64,000 nucleotides of DNA from Callipepla californica brunnescens (taxonomy: Eukaryota; Chordata; Aves; Galliformes; Odontophoridae): contig JALIRH010000075.1 of NCBI GenBank assembly GCA_023055505.1, positions 868,001-932,000 of the forward strand. The letters run 5' to 3'. Below are positions 36,701 to 50,157 of the stretch, one piece after another. A program made the position numbers and the translations under genes. The stretch's first letter is position 1. Each line of letters begins with the position of its first letter. The notes beneath the pieces were generated by a model. The model did not search any database. It was given only the letters and a program-made list of their open reading frames with translations, and was not told the DNA's origin.

Positions 36701-39700
36701 ATCGCGTTTACTTCTGAGATTGCCGCTAAGGAAGACGCGAGTCAGAAGACTGCCTTACACTCTATAGCGGCTTCTTATTCAGCCGTCTACAGTCCTATAT
36801 AACGATTCGTTGTTAACGCATGTAAGGGACTCAGTTTCAGGAGCTGTATGAGAACGTATGCTGAACCCCAATGTCAGTGAGACGAAAAATTTAAATCCCA
36901 CTTTGCTCCGCAACTGAATACAAAGTATGTCTGCATCGGTCATTCACCTGCAAGCACGATTTCAATCTTTTCTCTGAGAAGTGTTCTTATTCATTTGAGA
37001 TCCTCTATGTTACACAGTCACTCCTCGTTTCCTTACTCTACACAGTGATCGTTTTGATTCTTCACAGAACCATATGCTGTTCAGTGCTAAGGAAACAGTG
37101 TAGATACTTAAAGTACTTAGACCTGTTTCCTCTAAAAAATGCATGTGTCATTTCAACACTTACTATTGTTTCCCAGTAAGCCTTTTCATTGGAGCTTCTA
37201 TAATGCAGATTATAAGAAGGTGCACATACCGGCACATGCTCTATGCACGAACCGCTGTTAACCGCGGATTCCGACTCAATCGAATCAATTGCCTTTACTT
37301 CTGAGATTGCCGCTAAGGAAGACTCGAGACAGAGGACGGCCTTACACTCTATAGCGGCTTCTTATTCAGCCGTCTACTGTCCTATATAACGATTCGCGGT
37401 TAACGCATGTAAGGGACTCAGTTTCAGGAGCTGTACGAGAACGTATGCTGAACCCCAATGTTAGTGAGATGAAAAATTTAAATCCTACTTTGCTCTGCAA
37501 CTGAATACAAAGTATGTCTGCATCGGTCATTCACCTGCAAGCACGATTTCAAACTTTTCTCTGAGAAGTGTTCTTATCCATTTGAGATCCTCTATGTTAC
37601 ACAGTCACTCCTCGTTTCCTTACTCTACACAGTGATCGTTTTGATTCCTCACAGAACCATATGCTGTTTAGTGCCAAGGAAACAGTGTAGATGCTTAAAG
37701 TAATTAGAGTTGTTTCCTCTACCAAATGCATCTGAATTTCCACCTCTTACAATTCTTTCCCAGTAAGCCTTTTCATTGGAGCTTCTATAATGCAGATTAT
37801 AAGAAGGTGCACATACCGGCACATGCTCTATGCACGAACCGCTGTTAACCGCGGATTCCGATTCAATCGAATCAATTGCCTTTACTTCTGAGATTGCCGC
37901 TAAGGAAGACTCGAGACAGAGGACGGCCTTACACTCTATAGCGGCTTCTTATTCAGCCCTCTACTGTCCTATATAACGATTCGCGGTTAACGCATGTAAG
38001 GGACTCAGTTTCAGGAGCTGTACGAGAACGTATGCTGAACCCCAATGTTAGTGAGATGAAAAATTTAAATCCCACTTTGCTCTGCAACTGAATACAAAGT
38101 ATGTCTGCATCGGTCATTCACCTGCAATCACGATTTCAAACTTTTCTCTGAGAAGTGTTCTTATCCATTTGAGATCCTCTATGTTACACAGTCACTCCTC
38201 GTTTCCTTACTCTACACAGTGATCGTTTTGATTCCTCACAGAACCATATGCTGTTTAGTGCCAAGGAAACAGTGTAGATGCTTAAACTACTTATAGATGT
38301 TTCCTCTACCAAATGCATCTGAATTTCCACCTCTTACAATTCTTTCCCAGTAAGCCTTTTCATTGGAGCTTCTATAATGCAGATTATAAGAAGGTGCACA
38401 TACCGGCACATGCTCTATGCACGAACCGCTGTTAACCGCGGATTCCGATTCAATCGAATCAATTGCCTTTACTTCTGAGATTGCCGCTAAGGAAGACTCG
38501 AGACAGAGGACGGCCTTACACTCTATAGCGGCTTCTTATTCAGCCGTCTACTGTCCTATATAACGATTCGCGGTTTACGCATGTAAGGGACTCAGTTTCA
38601 GGAGCTGTACGAGAACGTATGCTGAACCCCAATGTTAGTGAGACGTAAAATTTAAATCCCACTTTGCTCTGCAACTGAATACAAAGTATGTCTGCATCGG
38701 TCATTCACCTGCAAGCACGATTTCAAACTTTTCTCTGACCACTGTTCTTATACAATTTAGATCCTCTATGTTACACAGTCACTCCTCGTTTCCTTACTCT
38801 ACACAGTGATCGTTTTGATTCCTCACAGAACCATGTGCTGTTCAGTGCTAAGGAAACAGTGTAGATGCTTAAAGTACTTATAGATGTTTCCTCTACCAAA
38901 TGCATCTGTATTTCCACCTCTTAAAATTCTTTCCCAATAAACTTTTTATAGGAGCTTCCTTCATGCAAATTATAAGAAGGTGCACATACCGGCACAAGCA
39001 CTATGCACGAACCGCTGTTAACCGCGGATTCCGATTCAATCGCATCAATCGCCTTTACTTCTGAGATTGCCGCTAAGGAAGACGCGAGTCAGAAAACTGC
39101 CGATCATTGTTTTCGGCTTCTCTATTCACCCGGCTGTCTTTCTATATTAAGGAATCGCGACTTTCACGTGAAAGTGACTCAGTTTCAGGAGCTGTATTAG
39201 AATGTATACTGTACCCCAGTGTTAGCGAGAGGGAAATTTTAAATCCATCTTAACTCTGCTACTGAATGCAAAGTAATTCTGCATCGGTCATTCAACTGCA
39301 AGCACGATTTCAAACTTTTCTCTGACAAGTGTTGTTATCCATTTTAGATCCTCATTGTAACACATCACTCCTCGTTTCCCTACCATACACAGTGATCGTT
39401 TTGATTCCTCACAGAACCATGTGCTGTTTAGTGCTAAGGAAACAGTGTAGATACTTAAAGTACTTAGACCTGTTTCCTCTAACAAATGCATGTGTCATTT
39501 CAACACTTACTATTGTTTCCCAGTAAGCCTTTTCATTGGAGCTTCTATAATGCAGATTATAAGAAGGTGCACATACCGGCACATGCTCTATGCACGAACC
39601 GCTGTTAACCGCGGATTCCGATTCAATCGCATCAATCGCCTTTACTTCTGAGATTGCCGCTAAGGAAGACGCGAGTCAGAAGACTGCCTTACACTCTATA

Positions 39701-40176
39701 GCGGCTTCACTATTCAGCCCTCTGCTGTCCTATATAACAAATCGCGAATAACGCATGTAAGGAACTCAGTTTCAGGAGCTGTACGAGAATGTATGCTGAA
39801 CCCCAAAGTTTTTGAGACGAAAAATTTAAATCCCACTTTGCTCTGCAACTGAATACAAAGTATGTCTGCATTGGTCATTCACCTGCAAGCACGATTTCAA
39901 ACTTTTCTCTGAGAAGTGTTCTTATCCATTTGAGATCCTTTATGAAACACAGTCACTCCTCGTTTCCTTTCCATACAGAGTGATCTTTATGATTCTTCAC
40001 AGAACCATGTGCTGTTCAGTGCTAAGGAAACAGTGTAGATGCTTAAAGTAATTAGAGATGTTTCCTCTATCAAATGCATCTGAATTTCCACCTCTTACAA
40101 TTCTTTCCCAAGAAACTTTTTATTGGAGCTTCCTCCATGCAAATTATAAGAAGGTGCACATACCGGCACAAGCACT
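33721..40176 (+). repeat. HOR block 7: 11-mer A-B-C-D-E-F-G-H-(H/I)-J-C'
   Basis: Monomer starts: A 33721, B 34309, C 34896, D 35483, E 36071, F 36656, G 37243, H 37830, H/I mosaic 38417, J 39003, C' 39590. It has the same class order and almost the same length (6456 bp) as block 6, so the 11-mer looks like the commonest complete form here. The B copy at 34309 has AAGAAGGTGCACAT where most B copies have ACGAACGTGCACAT. Confidence 0.88.
39160..39175. repeat. 16-bp CACGTG palindrome, J copy at 39003
   Basis: Identical palindrome in the J copy of block 7. Confidence 0.85.
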
Positions 40177-42524
40177 ATGCACGAACCGCTGTTAACCGCG
40201 GATTCCAATTCAATCGCATCAATCGCCTTTACTTCTGAGTTTGCCGCTAAGGAAGAAGCGAGTCAGAAGACTGCCGATCACTGTATAGCGGCTTCTCTAT
40301 TCACCCGGCTGTCTTTCTATATTAAGGAATCGCGAAAAACACGTGAAAATGAGTCTGTTTCAGGAGCTGTATGAGAATGTATACTGGACATCAGTGTTAG
40401 TGAGAGAAAAATTTTAAATCCCACTACTTTTCTGCTACTGAATGCAAAGTATGTCTGCATCAGTCATTCACCTGCAAGCACGATTTCAAACTTTTCTCTG
40501 ACAACTGTTGTTATACAATTTAGATCCTCATTGTAACACAGTCAACCCTCGTTTCCTTACTCTACCCAGTGATCCTTTTGATTCTCCACAGAAACATATG
40601 CTGTCTAGTGCCAAGGAAACAGTGTAGATGCTTAAAGTACTTATAGATGTTTCCTCTACCAAATGCATCTGTATTTCCTCCTATTACAATTGTTTCCCAA
40701 AATCTTTTCATTTGAACCTGTAGAATGCAAATTATACGAACGTGCACATACCGGCACAAGCACTATGCACGAACCGCTGTTAACCGCGGATTCCGATTCA
40801 ATCGCATCAATCGCCTTTACTTCTGAGATTGCCGGTAAGGAAGACGCGAGTCAGAAGACTGCCTTACACTCTATAGCGGCTTCTTATTCAGCCGTCTACT
40901 GTCCTATATAACGATTCGCGGTTAACGCATGTAAGGGACTCAGTTTCAGGAGCTGTACGAGAACGTATGCTGAACCCCAATGTTAGTGAGACGAAAAATT
41001 TAAATCCCACTTTGCTCTGCAACTGAATACAAAGTATGTCTGCATCGGTCATTCACCTGCATCACGATTTCAAACTTTTCTCTGAGAAGTGTTCTTATCC
41101 ATTTGAGATCAATTATGTTACACAGTCACTCCTCGTTTCCTTACTCTACACAGTGATCGTTTTGATTCCTCACAGAAACATGTGCTGTTCAGTGCTAAGG
41201 AAACAGTGTAGATGCTATAATTACTTATAGCTCTTTCCTCTACCAAATGCATGTGTCATTTCACCACATACAATTTTTGCCAGTCAACCTTTTCATTGGA
41301 ACTTCAGTAATGCAAATTGTAAGAAGGTGCACATACCGGCACAAGCTCTATCCACGAACCGCCGTTAACCGCGGATTCCGATTCAATCGCATCAATCGCC
41401 TTGACTTCTGATTTTGCCGCTAAGGAAGAAGCGAGTCAGAAGACTGCCGAGCACTATATATCGGCTTCACTACTTTTCCGGCAATCATTCTATCTTAACG
41501 AATCGCTACTTACAAGTGAAAGTGACTCAGTTTCAGGAGCTGTATGAGAATATATACTGGACTCCAGTGTTAGTGAGAGGGAAATTTTAAATTCCAATTT
41601 ACTCTGCGAATGAATGCAAAGTATGTCTGCGTCGGTCATTCACCTGCAAGCACGATTTCAAACTTTTCTCTGACCACTGTTCTTATCCATTTTAGTTCCT
41701 CATTGTAACACAGTCACTCCTCGTTTCCTTACTCTACCCAGTGATCGTTTTGATTCTCCACAGAACCATATGCTGTCTAGTGCTAAGGAAACAGTGTAGA
41801 TGCTTAAAGTACTTATAGATGTTTCCTCTACCAAATGCATCTGTATTTCCTCCTCTTACAATTGTTTCCCAATAATCTTTTCATTTGAACCTGTAGAATG
41901 CAAATTATAAGAAGGTGCACATAACGGCACAAGCACTATGCACGAACCGCCGTTAACCGCGGATTCCGATTCAATCGCATCAATCGCCTTTACTTCTGAG
42001 ATTGCCGGTAAGGAAGACGCGAGTCAGAAGACTGCCTTACACTCTATAGCGGCTTCACTATTCAGCCCTCTGCTGTCCTATATAACAAATCGCGAATAAC
42101 GCATGTAAGGAACTCAGTTTCAGGAGCTGTACGAGAATGTATGCTGAACCCCAAAGTTTTTGAGACGAAAAATTTAAATCCCACTTTGCTCTGCAACTGA
42201 ATACAAAGTATGTCTGCATTGGTCATTCACCTGCAAGCACGATTTCAAACTTTTCTCTGAGAAGTGTTCTTATCCATTTGAGATCCTTTATGTAACACAG
42301 TCACTCCTCGTTTCCTTTCCATACAGAGTGATCTTTATGATTCTTCACAGAACCATGTGCTGTTCAGTGCTAAGGAAACAGTGTAGATGCTTAAACTACT
42401 TATAGATGTTTCCTCTACCAAATGCATCTGTATTTCCTCCTCTTACAATTGTTTCCCAATAATCTTTTCATTTGAACCTGTAGAATGCAAATTATAAGAA
42501 GGTGCACATACCGGCACAAGCACT
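40177..42524 (+). repeat. HOR block 8: 4-mer A-B-K-C' with divergent K monomer
   Basis: Monomer starts: A 40177, B 40765, K 41350, C' 41938. The B tail differs from ordinary B tails (CCTGCATCACG, GCTATAATTACTTATAGC, ACAATTTTTGCCAGTC) and the K core is the most divergent in the window. In this K copy the box reads ATCCACGAACCG, so the usual ATG is lost. The following C' carries ATAACGGC and CCGCCG. Confidence 0.9.
41350..41937 (+). repeat. Class K monomer (588 bp), divergent subfamily
   Basis: K has CGCCTTGACTTCTGATTTTG (CTTTACTTCTGAG elsewhere), GAGCACTATATATCGGC, CTACTTTTCCGGCAATCA, ATCGCTACTTACAAGTG and AATTCCAATTTACTCTGCG. It occurs only at 41350, 51331 and 63073, each time after a B copy with its own tail. 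It lacks both the CGCGGTTAAC arm and the CACGTG core. It is the most divergent class in the window and may be an older or separately homogenised subfamily. Confidence 0.88.
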
Positions 42525-45500
42525 ATGCACGAACCGCTGTTAACCGCGGATTCCAATTCAATCGCATCAATCGCCTTTACTTCTGAGTTTGCCGCTAAGG
42601 AAGAAGCGAGTCAGAAGACTGCCGATCACTGTATAGCGGCTTCTCTATTCACCCGGCTGTCTTTCTATATTAAGGAATCGCGAAAAACACGTGAAAATGA
42701 GTCTGTTTCAGGAGCTGTATGAGAATGTATACTGGACATCAGTGTTAGTGAGAGAAAAATTTTAAATCCCACTACTTTTCTGCTACTGAATGCAAAGTAT
42801 GTCTGCATCAGTCATTCACCTGCAAGCACGATTTCAAACTTTTCTCTGACAACTGTTGTTATACAATTTAGATCCTCATTGTAACACAGTCAACCCTCGT
42901 TTCCTTACTCTACCCAGTGATCCTTTTGATTCTCCACAGAAACATATGCTGTCTAGTGCCAAGGAAACAGTGTAGATGCTTAAAGTACTTATAGATGTTT
43001 CCTCTACCAAATGCATCTGTATTTCCTCCTCTTACAATTGTTTCCCAAAATCTTTTCATTTGAACCTGTAGAATGCAAATTATAAGAAGGTGCACATACC
43101 GGCACAAGCACTATGCACGAACCGCTGTTAACCGCGTATTCCGATTCAATCGCATCAATCGCCTTTACTTCTGAGATTGCCGGTAAGGAAGACGCGAGTC
43201 AGAAGACTGCCTTACACTCTATAGCGGCTTCTTATTCAGCCGTCTACTGTCCTATATAACGATTCGCGGTTAACGCATGTAAGGGACTCAGTTTCAGGAG
43301 CTGTACGAGAACGTATGCTGAACCCCAATGTTAGTGAGACGAAAAATTTAAATCCCACTTTGCTCTGCAACTGAATACAAAGTATGTCTGCATCGGTCAT
43401 TCACCTGCAAGCACGATTTCAAACTTTTCTCTGAGAAGTGTTCTTATCCATTTGAGATCCTCTATGTTACACAGTCACTCCTCGTTTCCTTACTCTACAC
43501 AGTGATCGTTTTGATTCCTCACAGAACCATGTGCTGTTCAGTGCTAAGGAAACAGTGTAGATACTTAAAGTACTTAGACCTGTTTCCTCTAACAAATGCA
43601 TGTGTCATTTCAACACTTACTATTGTTTCCCAGTAAGCCTTTTCATTGGAGCTTCTATAATGCAGATTATAAGAAGGTGCACATACCGGCACATGCTCTA
43701 TGCACGAACCGCTGTTAACCGCGGATTCCGATTCAATCGCATCAATCGCCTTTACTTCTGAGATTGCCGCTAAGGAAGACGCGAGTCAGAAGACTGCCTT
43801 ACACTCTATAGCGGCTTCACTATTCAGCCCTCTGCTGTCCTATATAACAAATCGCGAATAACGCATGTAAGGAACTCAGTTTCAGGAGCTGTACGAGAAT
43901 GTATGCTGAACCCCAAAGTTTTTGAGACGAAAAATTTAAATCCCACTTTGCTCTGCAACTGAATACAAAGTATGTCTGCATTGGTCATTCACCTGCAAGC
44001 ACGATTTCAAACTTTTCTCTGACAACTGTTCTTATCCATTTTAGTTCCTCTATGTAACACAGTCACTCCTCGTTTCCTTTCCATACAGAGTGATCTTTAT
44101 GATTCTTCACAGAACCATGTGCTGTTCAGTGCTAAGGAAACAGTGTAGATGCTTAAAGTACTTATAGATGTTTCCTCTACCAAATGCATCTGTATTTCCT
44201 CCTCTTACAATTCTTTCCCAAGAAACTTTTTATTGGAGCTTCCTCCATGCAAATTATAAGAAGGTGCACATACCGGCACAAGCACTATGCACGAACCGCT
44301 GTTAACCGCGGATTCCAATTCAATCGCATCAATCGCCTTTACTTCTGAGTTTGCCGCTAAGGAAGAAGCGAGTCAGAAGACTGCCGATCACTGTATAGCG
44401 GCTTCTCTATTCACCCGGCTGTCTTTCTATATTAAGGAATCGCGAAAAACACGTGAAAATGAGTCTGTTTCAGGAGCTGTATGAGAATGTATACTGGACA
44501 TCAGTGTTAGTGAGAGGGAAATTTTAAATCCCACTACTTTTCTGCTACTGAATGCAAAGTATGTCTGCATCAGTCATTCACCTGCAAGCACGATTTCAAA
44601 CTTTTCTCTGACAACTGTTGTTATCCATTTTAGATCCTCATTGTAACACATCACTCCTCGTTTCCCTACCATACACAGTGATCGTTTTAATTCCACACAA
44701 ATCCATGTGCTGTTCAGTGCTAAGGAAACAGTGTAGATGCTTAAACTACTTATAGATGTTTCCTCTACCAAATGCATCTGTATTTCCTCCTCTTACAATT
44801 GTTTCCCAATAATCTTTTCATTTGAACCTGTAGAATGCAAATTATAAGAAGGTGCACATACCGGCACAAGCACTATGCACGAACCGCCGTTAACCGCGGA
44901 TTCCGATTCAATCGCATCAATCGCCTTTACTTCTGAGATTGCCGCTAAGGAAGACGCGAGTCAGAAGACTGCCTTACACTCTATAGCGGCTTCTTATTCA
45001 GCCGTCTACTGTCCTAGATAAAGATCGCGGTTAGCGCATGTAAGGGACTCAGTTTCAGGAGATGTACGAGAATGTATGCTGAACCCCAAAGTTTTTGAGA
45101 CGAAAAATTTAAATCCCACTTTGCTCTGCAACTGAATGCAAAGCATGTCTGCATCGGTCATTCACCTGCAAGCACGATTTCAAACTTTTCTCTGAGAAGT
45201 GTTCTTATCCATTTTAGATCAATTATGTAACACAGTCACTCCTCGTTTCCTTACTCTACAAAGTGATCGTTTTGTTTCTCCACAGAACCATATGCTGTTT
45301 AGTGCTAAGGAAACAGTGTAGATGCTTAAACTACTTATAGATGTTTCCTCTACCAAATGCATCTGAATTTAAACCTCTTACAATTCTTTCCCAATAAACT
45401 TTTTATAGGAGCTTCCTTCATGCAAATTATTAGAAGGTGCACATACAGGCACATGCTCTATGCACGAACCGCTGTTAACCGCGGATTCCGATTCAATCGC

Positions 45501-47807
45501 ATCAATCGCGTTTACTTCTGAGATTGCCGCTAAGGAAGACGCGAGTCAGAAGACTGCCTTACACTCTATAGCGGCTTCTTATTCAGCCGTCTACTGTCCT
45601 ATATAACGATTCGTTGTTAACGCATGTAAGGGACTCAGTTTCAGGAGCTGTATGAGAACGTATGCTGAACCCCAATGTCAGTGAGACGAAAAATTTAAAT
45701 CCCACTTTGCTCCGCAACTGAATACAAAGTATGTCTGCATCGGTCATTCACCTGCAAGCACGATTTCAATCTTTTCTCTGAGAAGTGTTCTTATTCATTT
45801 GAGATCCTCTATGTTACACAGTCACTCCTCGTTTCCTTACTCTACACAGTGATCGTTTTGATTCTTCACAGAACCATATGCTGTTCAGTGCTAAGGAAAC
45901 AGTGTAGATACTTAAAGTACTTAGACCTGTTTCCTCTAAAAAATGCATGTGTCATTTCAACACTTACTATTGTTTCCCAGTAAGCCTTTTCATTGGAGCT
46001 TCTATAATGCAGATTATAAGAAGGTGCACATACCGGCACATGCTCTATGCACGAACCGCTGTTAACCGCGGATTCCGACTCAATCGAATCAATTGCCTTT
46101 ACTTCTGAGATTGCCGCTAAGGAAGACTCGAGACAGAGGACGGCCTTACACTCTATAGCGGCTTCTTATTCAGCCGTCTACTGTCCTATATAACGATTCG
46201 CGGTTAACGCATGTAAGGGACTCAGTTTCAGGAGCTGTACGAGAACGTATGCTGAACCCCAATGTTAGTGAGATGAAAAATTTAAATCCTACTTTGCTCT
46301 GCAACTGAATACAAAGTATGTCTGCATCGGTCATTCACCTGCAAGCACGATTTCAAACTTTTCTCTGAGAAGTGTTCTTATCCATTTGAGATCCTCTATG
46401 TTACACAGTCACTCCTCGTTTCCTTACTCTACACAGTGATCGTTTTGATTCCTCACAGAACCATATGCTGTTTAGTGCCAAGGAAACAGTGTAGATGCTT
46501 AAACTACTTATAGATGTTTCCTCTACCAAATGCATCTGAATTTCCACCTCTTACAATTCTTTCCCAGTAAGCCTTTTCATTGGAGCTTCTATAATGCAGA
46601 TTATAAGAAGGTGCACATACCGGCACATGCTCTATGCACGAACCGCTGTTAACCGCGGATTCCGATTCAATCGAATCAATTGCCTTTACTTCTGAGATTG
46701 CCGCTAAGGAAGACTCGAGACAGAGGACGGCCTTACACTCTATAGCGGCTTCTTATTCAGCCGTCTACTGTCCTATATAACGATTCGCGGTTTACGCATG
46801 TAAGGGACTCAGTTTCAGGAGCTGTACGAGAACGTATGCTGAACCCCAATGTTAGTGAGACGTAAAATTTAAATCCCACTTTGCTCTGCAACTGAATACA
46901 AAGTATGTCTGCATCGGTCATTCACCTGCAAGCACGATTTCAAACTTTTCTCTGACCACTGTTCTTATACAATTTAGATCCTCTATGTTACACAGTCACT
47001 CCTCGTTTCCTTACTCTACACAGTGATCGTTTTGATTCCTCACAGAACCATGTGCTGTTTAGTGCTAAGGAAACAGTGTAGATACTTAAAGTACTTAGAC
47101 CTGTTTCCTCTAACAAATGCATGTGTCATTTCAACACTTACTATTGTTTCCCAGTAAGCCTTTTCATTGGAGCTTCTATAATGCAGATTATAAGAAGGTG
47201 CACATACCGGCACATGCTCTATGCACGAACCGCTGTTAACCGCGGATTCCGATTCAATCGCATCAATTGCCTTTACTTCTGAGATTGCCGGTAAGGAAGA
47301 CGCGAGTCAGAAGACTGCCTTACACTCTATAGCGGCTTCACTATTCAGCCCTCTGCTGTCCTATATAACAAATCGCGAATAACGCATGTAAGGAACTCAG
47401 TTTCAGGAGCTGTACGAGAATGTATGCTGAACCCCAAAGTTTTTGAGACGAAAAATTTAAATCCCACTTTGCTCTGCAACTGAATACAAAGTATGTCTGC
47501 ATTGGTCATTCACCTGCAAGCACGATTTCAAACTTTTCTCTGAGAAGTGTTCTTATCCATTTGAGATCCTTTATGTAACACAGTCACTCCTCGTTTCCTT
47601 TCCATACAGAGTGATCTTTATGATTCTTCACAGAACCATGTGCTGTTCAGTGCTAAGGAAACAGTGTAGATGCTTAAAGTAATTAGAGATGTTTCCTCTA
47701 TCAAATGCATCTGAATTTCCACCTCTTACAATTCTTTCCCAAGAAACTTTTTATTGGAGCTTCCTCCATGCAAATTATAAGAAGGTGCACATACCGGCAC
47801 AAGCACT
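42525..47807 (+). repeat. HOR block 9: 9-mer A-B-C-D-E-F-G-(H/I with J tail)-C'
   Basis: Monomer starts: A 42525, B 43113, C 43700, D 44287, E 44875, F 45460, G 46047, mosaic 46634, C' 47221. The mosaic has an H-like start, the I marker CGGTTTACGC, then a J-class tail (GATACTTAAAGTACTTAGACC), so class J was deleted by exchange inside this monomer. The B copy at 43113 has a private GCGTATTCC that destroys the CCGCGG site found in the other copies examined. Confidence 0.88.
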
Positions 47808-50157
47808 ATGCACGAACCGCTGTTAACCGCGGATTCCAATTCAATCGCATCAATCGCCTTTACTTCTGAGTTTGCCGCTAAGGAAGAAGCGAGTCAGAAG
47901 ACTGCCGATCACTGTATAGCGGCTTCTCTATTCACCCGGCTGTCTTTCTATATTAAGGAATCGCGAAAAACACGTGAAAATGAGTCTGTTTCAGGAGCTG
48001 TATGAGAATGTATACTGGACATCAGTGTTAGTGAGAGAAAAATTTTAAATCCCACTACTTTTCTGCTACTGAATGCAAAGTATGTCTGCATCAGTCATTC
48101 ACCTGCAAGCACGATTTCAAACTTTTCTCTGACAACTGTTGTTATACAATTTAGATCCTCATTGTAACACAGTCAACCCTCGTTTCCTTACTCTACCCAG
48201 TGATCCTTTTGATTCTCCACAGAAACATATGCTGTCTAGTGCCAAGGAAACAGTGTAGATGCTTAAAGTACTTATAGATGTTTCCTCTACCAAATGCATC
48301 TGTATTTCCTCCTCTTACAATTGTTTCCCAAAATCTTTTCATTTGAACCTGTAGAATGCAAATTATACGAACGTGCACATACCGGCACAAGCACTATGCA
48401 CGAACCGCTGTTAACCGCGGATTCCGATTCAATCGCATCAATCGCCTTTACTTCTGAGATTGCCGGTAAGGAAGACGCGAGTCAGAAGACTGCCTTACAC
48501 TCTATAGCGGCTTCTTATTCAGCCGTCTACTGTCCTATATAACGATTCGCGGTTAACGCATGTAAGGGACTCAGTTTCAGGAGCTGTACGAGAACGTATG
48601 CTGAACCCCAATGTTAGTGAGACGAAAAATTTAAATCCCACTTTGCTCTGCAACTGAATACAAAGTATGTCTGCATCGGTCATTCACCTGCAAGCACGAT
48701 TTCAAACTTTTCTCTGAGAAGTGTTCTTATCCATTTGAGATCCTCTATGTTACACAGTCACTCCTCGTTTCCTTACTCTACACAGTGATCGTTTTGATTC
48801 CTCACAGAACCATGTGCTGTTCAGTGCTAAGGAAACAGTGTAGATACTTAAAGTACTTAGACCTGTTTCCTCTAACAAATGCATGTGTCATTTCAACACT
48901 TACTATTGTTTCCCAGTAAGCCTTTTCATTGGAGCTTCTATAATGCAGATTATAAGAAGGTGCACATACCGGCACATGCTCTATGCACGAACCGCTGTTA
49001 ACCGCGGATTCCGATTCAATCGCATCAATCGCCTTTACTTCTGAGATTGCCGCTAAGGAAGACGCGAGTCAGAAGACTGCCTTACACTCTATAGCGGCTT
49101 CACTATTCAGCCCTCTGCTGTCCTATATAACAAATCGCGAATAACGCATGTAAGGAACTCAGTTTCAGGAGCTGTACGAGAATGTATGCTGAACCCCAAA
49201 GTTTTTGAGACGAAAAATTTAAATCCCACTTTGCTCTGCAACTGAATACAAAGTATGTCTGCATTGGTCATTCACCTGCAAGCACGATTTCATACTTTTC
49301 TCTGACAACTGTTCTTATCCATTTTAGTTCCTCTATGTAACACAGTCACTCCTCGTTTCTTTTCCATACAGAGTGATCTTTATGATTCTTCACAGAACCA
49401 TGTGCTGTTCAGTGCTATTGAAACAGTGTAGATGCTTAAAGTACTTATAGATGTTTCCTCTACCAAATGCATCTGTATTTCCTCCTCTTACAATTCTTTC
49501 CCAAGAAACTTTTTATTGGAGCTTCCTCCATGCAAATTATAAGAAGGTGCACATACCGGCACAAGCACTATGCACGAACCGCTGTTAACCGCGGATTCCG
49601 ATTCAATCGCATCAATCGCCTTTACTTCTGAGTTTGCCGCTAAGGAAGAAGCGAGTCAGAAGACTGCCGATCACTGTATAGCGGCTTCTCTATTCACCCG
49701 GCTGTCTTTCTATATTAAGGAATCGCGAAAAACACGTGAAAATGAGTCTGTTTCAGGAGCTGTATGAGAATGTATACTGGACATCAGTGTTAGTGATAGG
49801 GAAATTTTAAATCCCACTACTTTTCTGCTACTGAATGCAAAGTATGTCTGCATCAGTCATTCACCTGCAAGCACGATTTCAAACTTTTCTCTGACAACTG
49901 TTGTTATCCATTTTAGATCCTCATTGTAACACATCACTCCTCGTTTCCCTACCATACACAGTGATCGTTTTAATTCCACACAAATCCATGTGCTGTTCAG
50001 TGCTAAGGAAACAGTGTAGATGCTTAAACTACTTATAGATGTTTCCTCTACCAAATGCATCTGTATTTCCTCCTCTTACAATTGTTTCCCAATAATCTTT
50101 TCATTTGAACCTGTAGAATGCAAATTATAAGAAGGTGCACATACCGGCACAAGCACT
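47808..50157 (+). repeat. HOR block 10: 4-mer A-B-C-D
   Basis: Monomer starts: A 47808, B 48396, C 48983, D 49570. The block stops after D. The next copy begins with the CCGCCG expected of class E but is otherwise class A. A D-E junction exchanged with an A monomer would cut the HOR to four units. Confidence 0.88.

Noticed and set aside
41333..41355. A coding difference at the K box (ATCCACGAACCG)
   Set aside because: Only the K copy at 41350 lacks the ATG; those at 51331 and 63073 keep it. It is a single private substitution.
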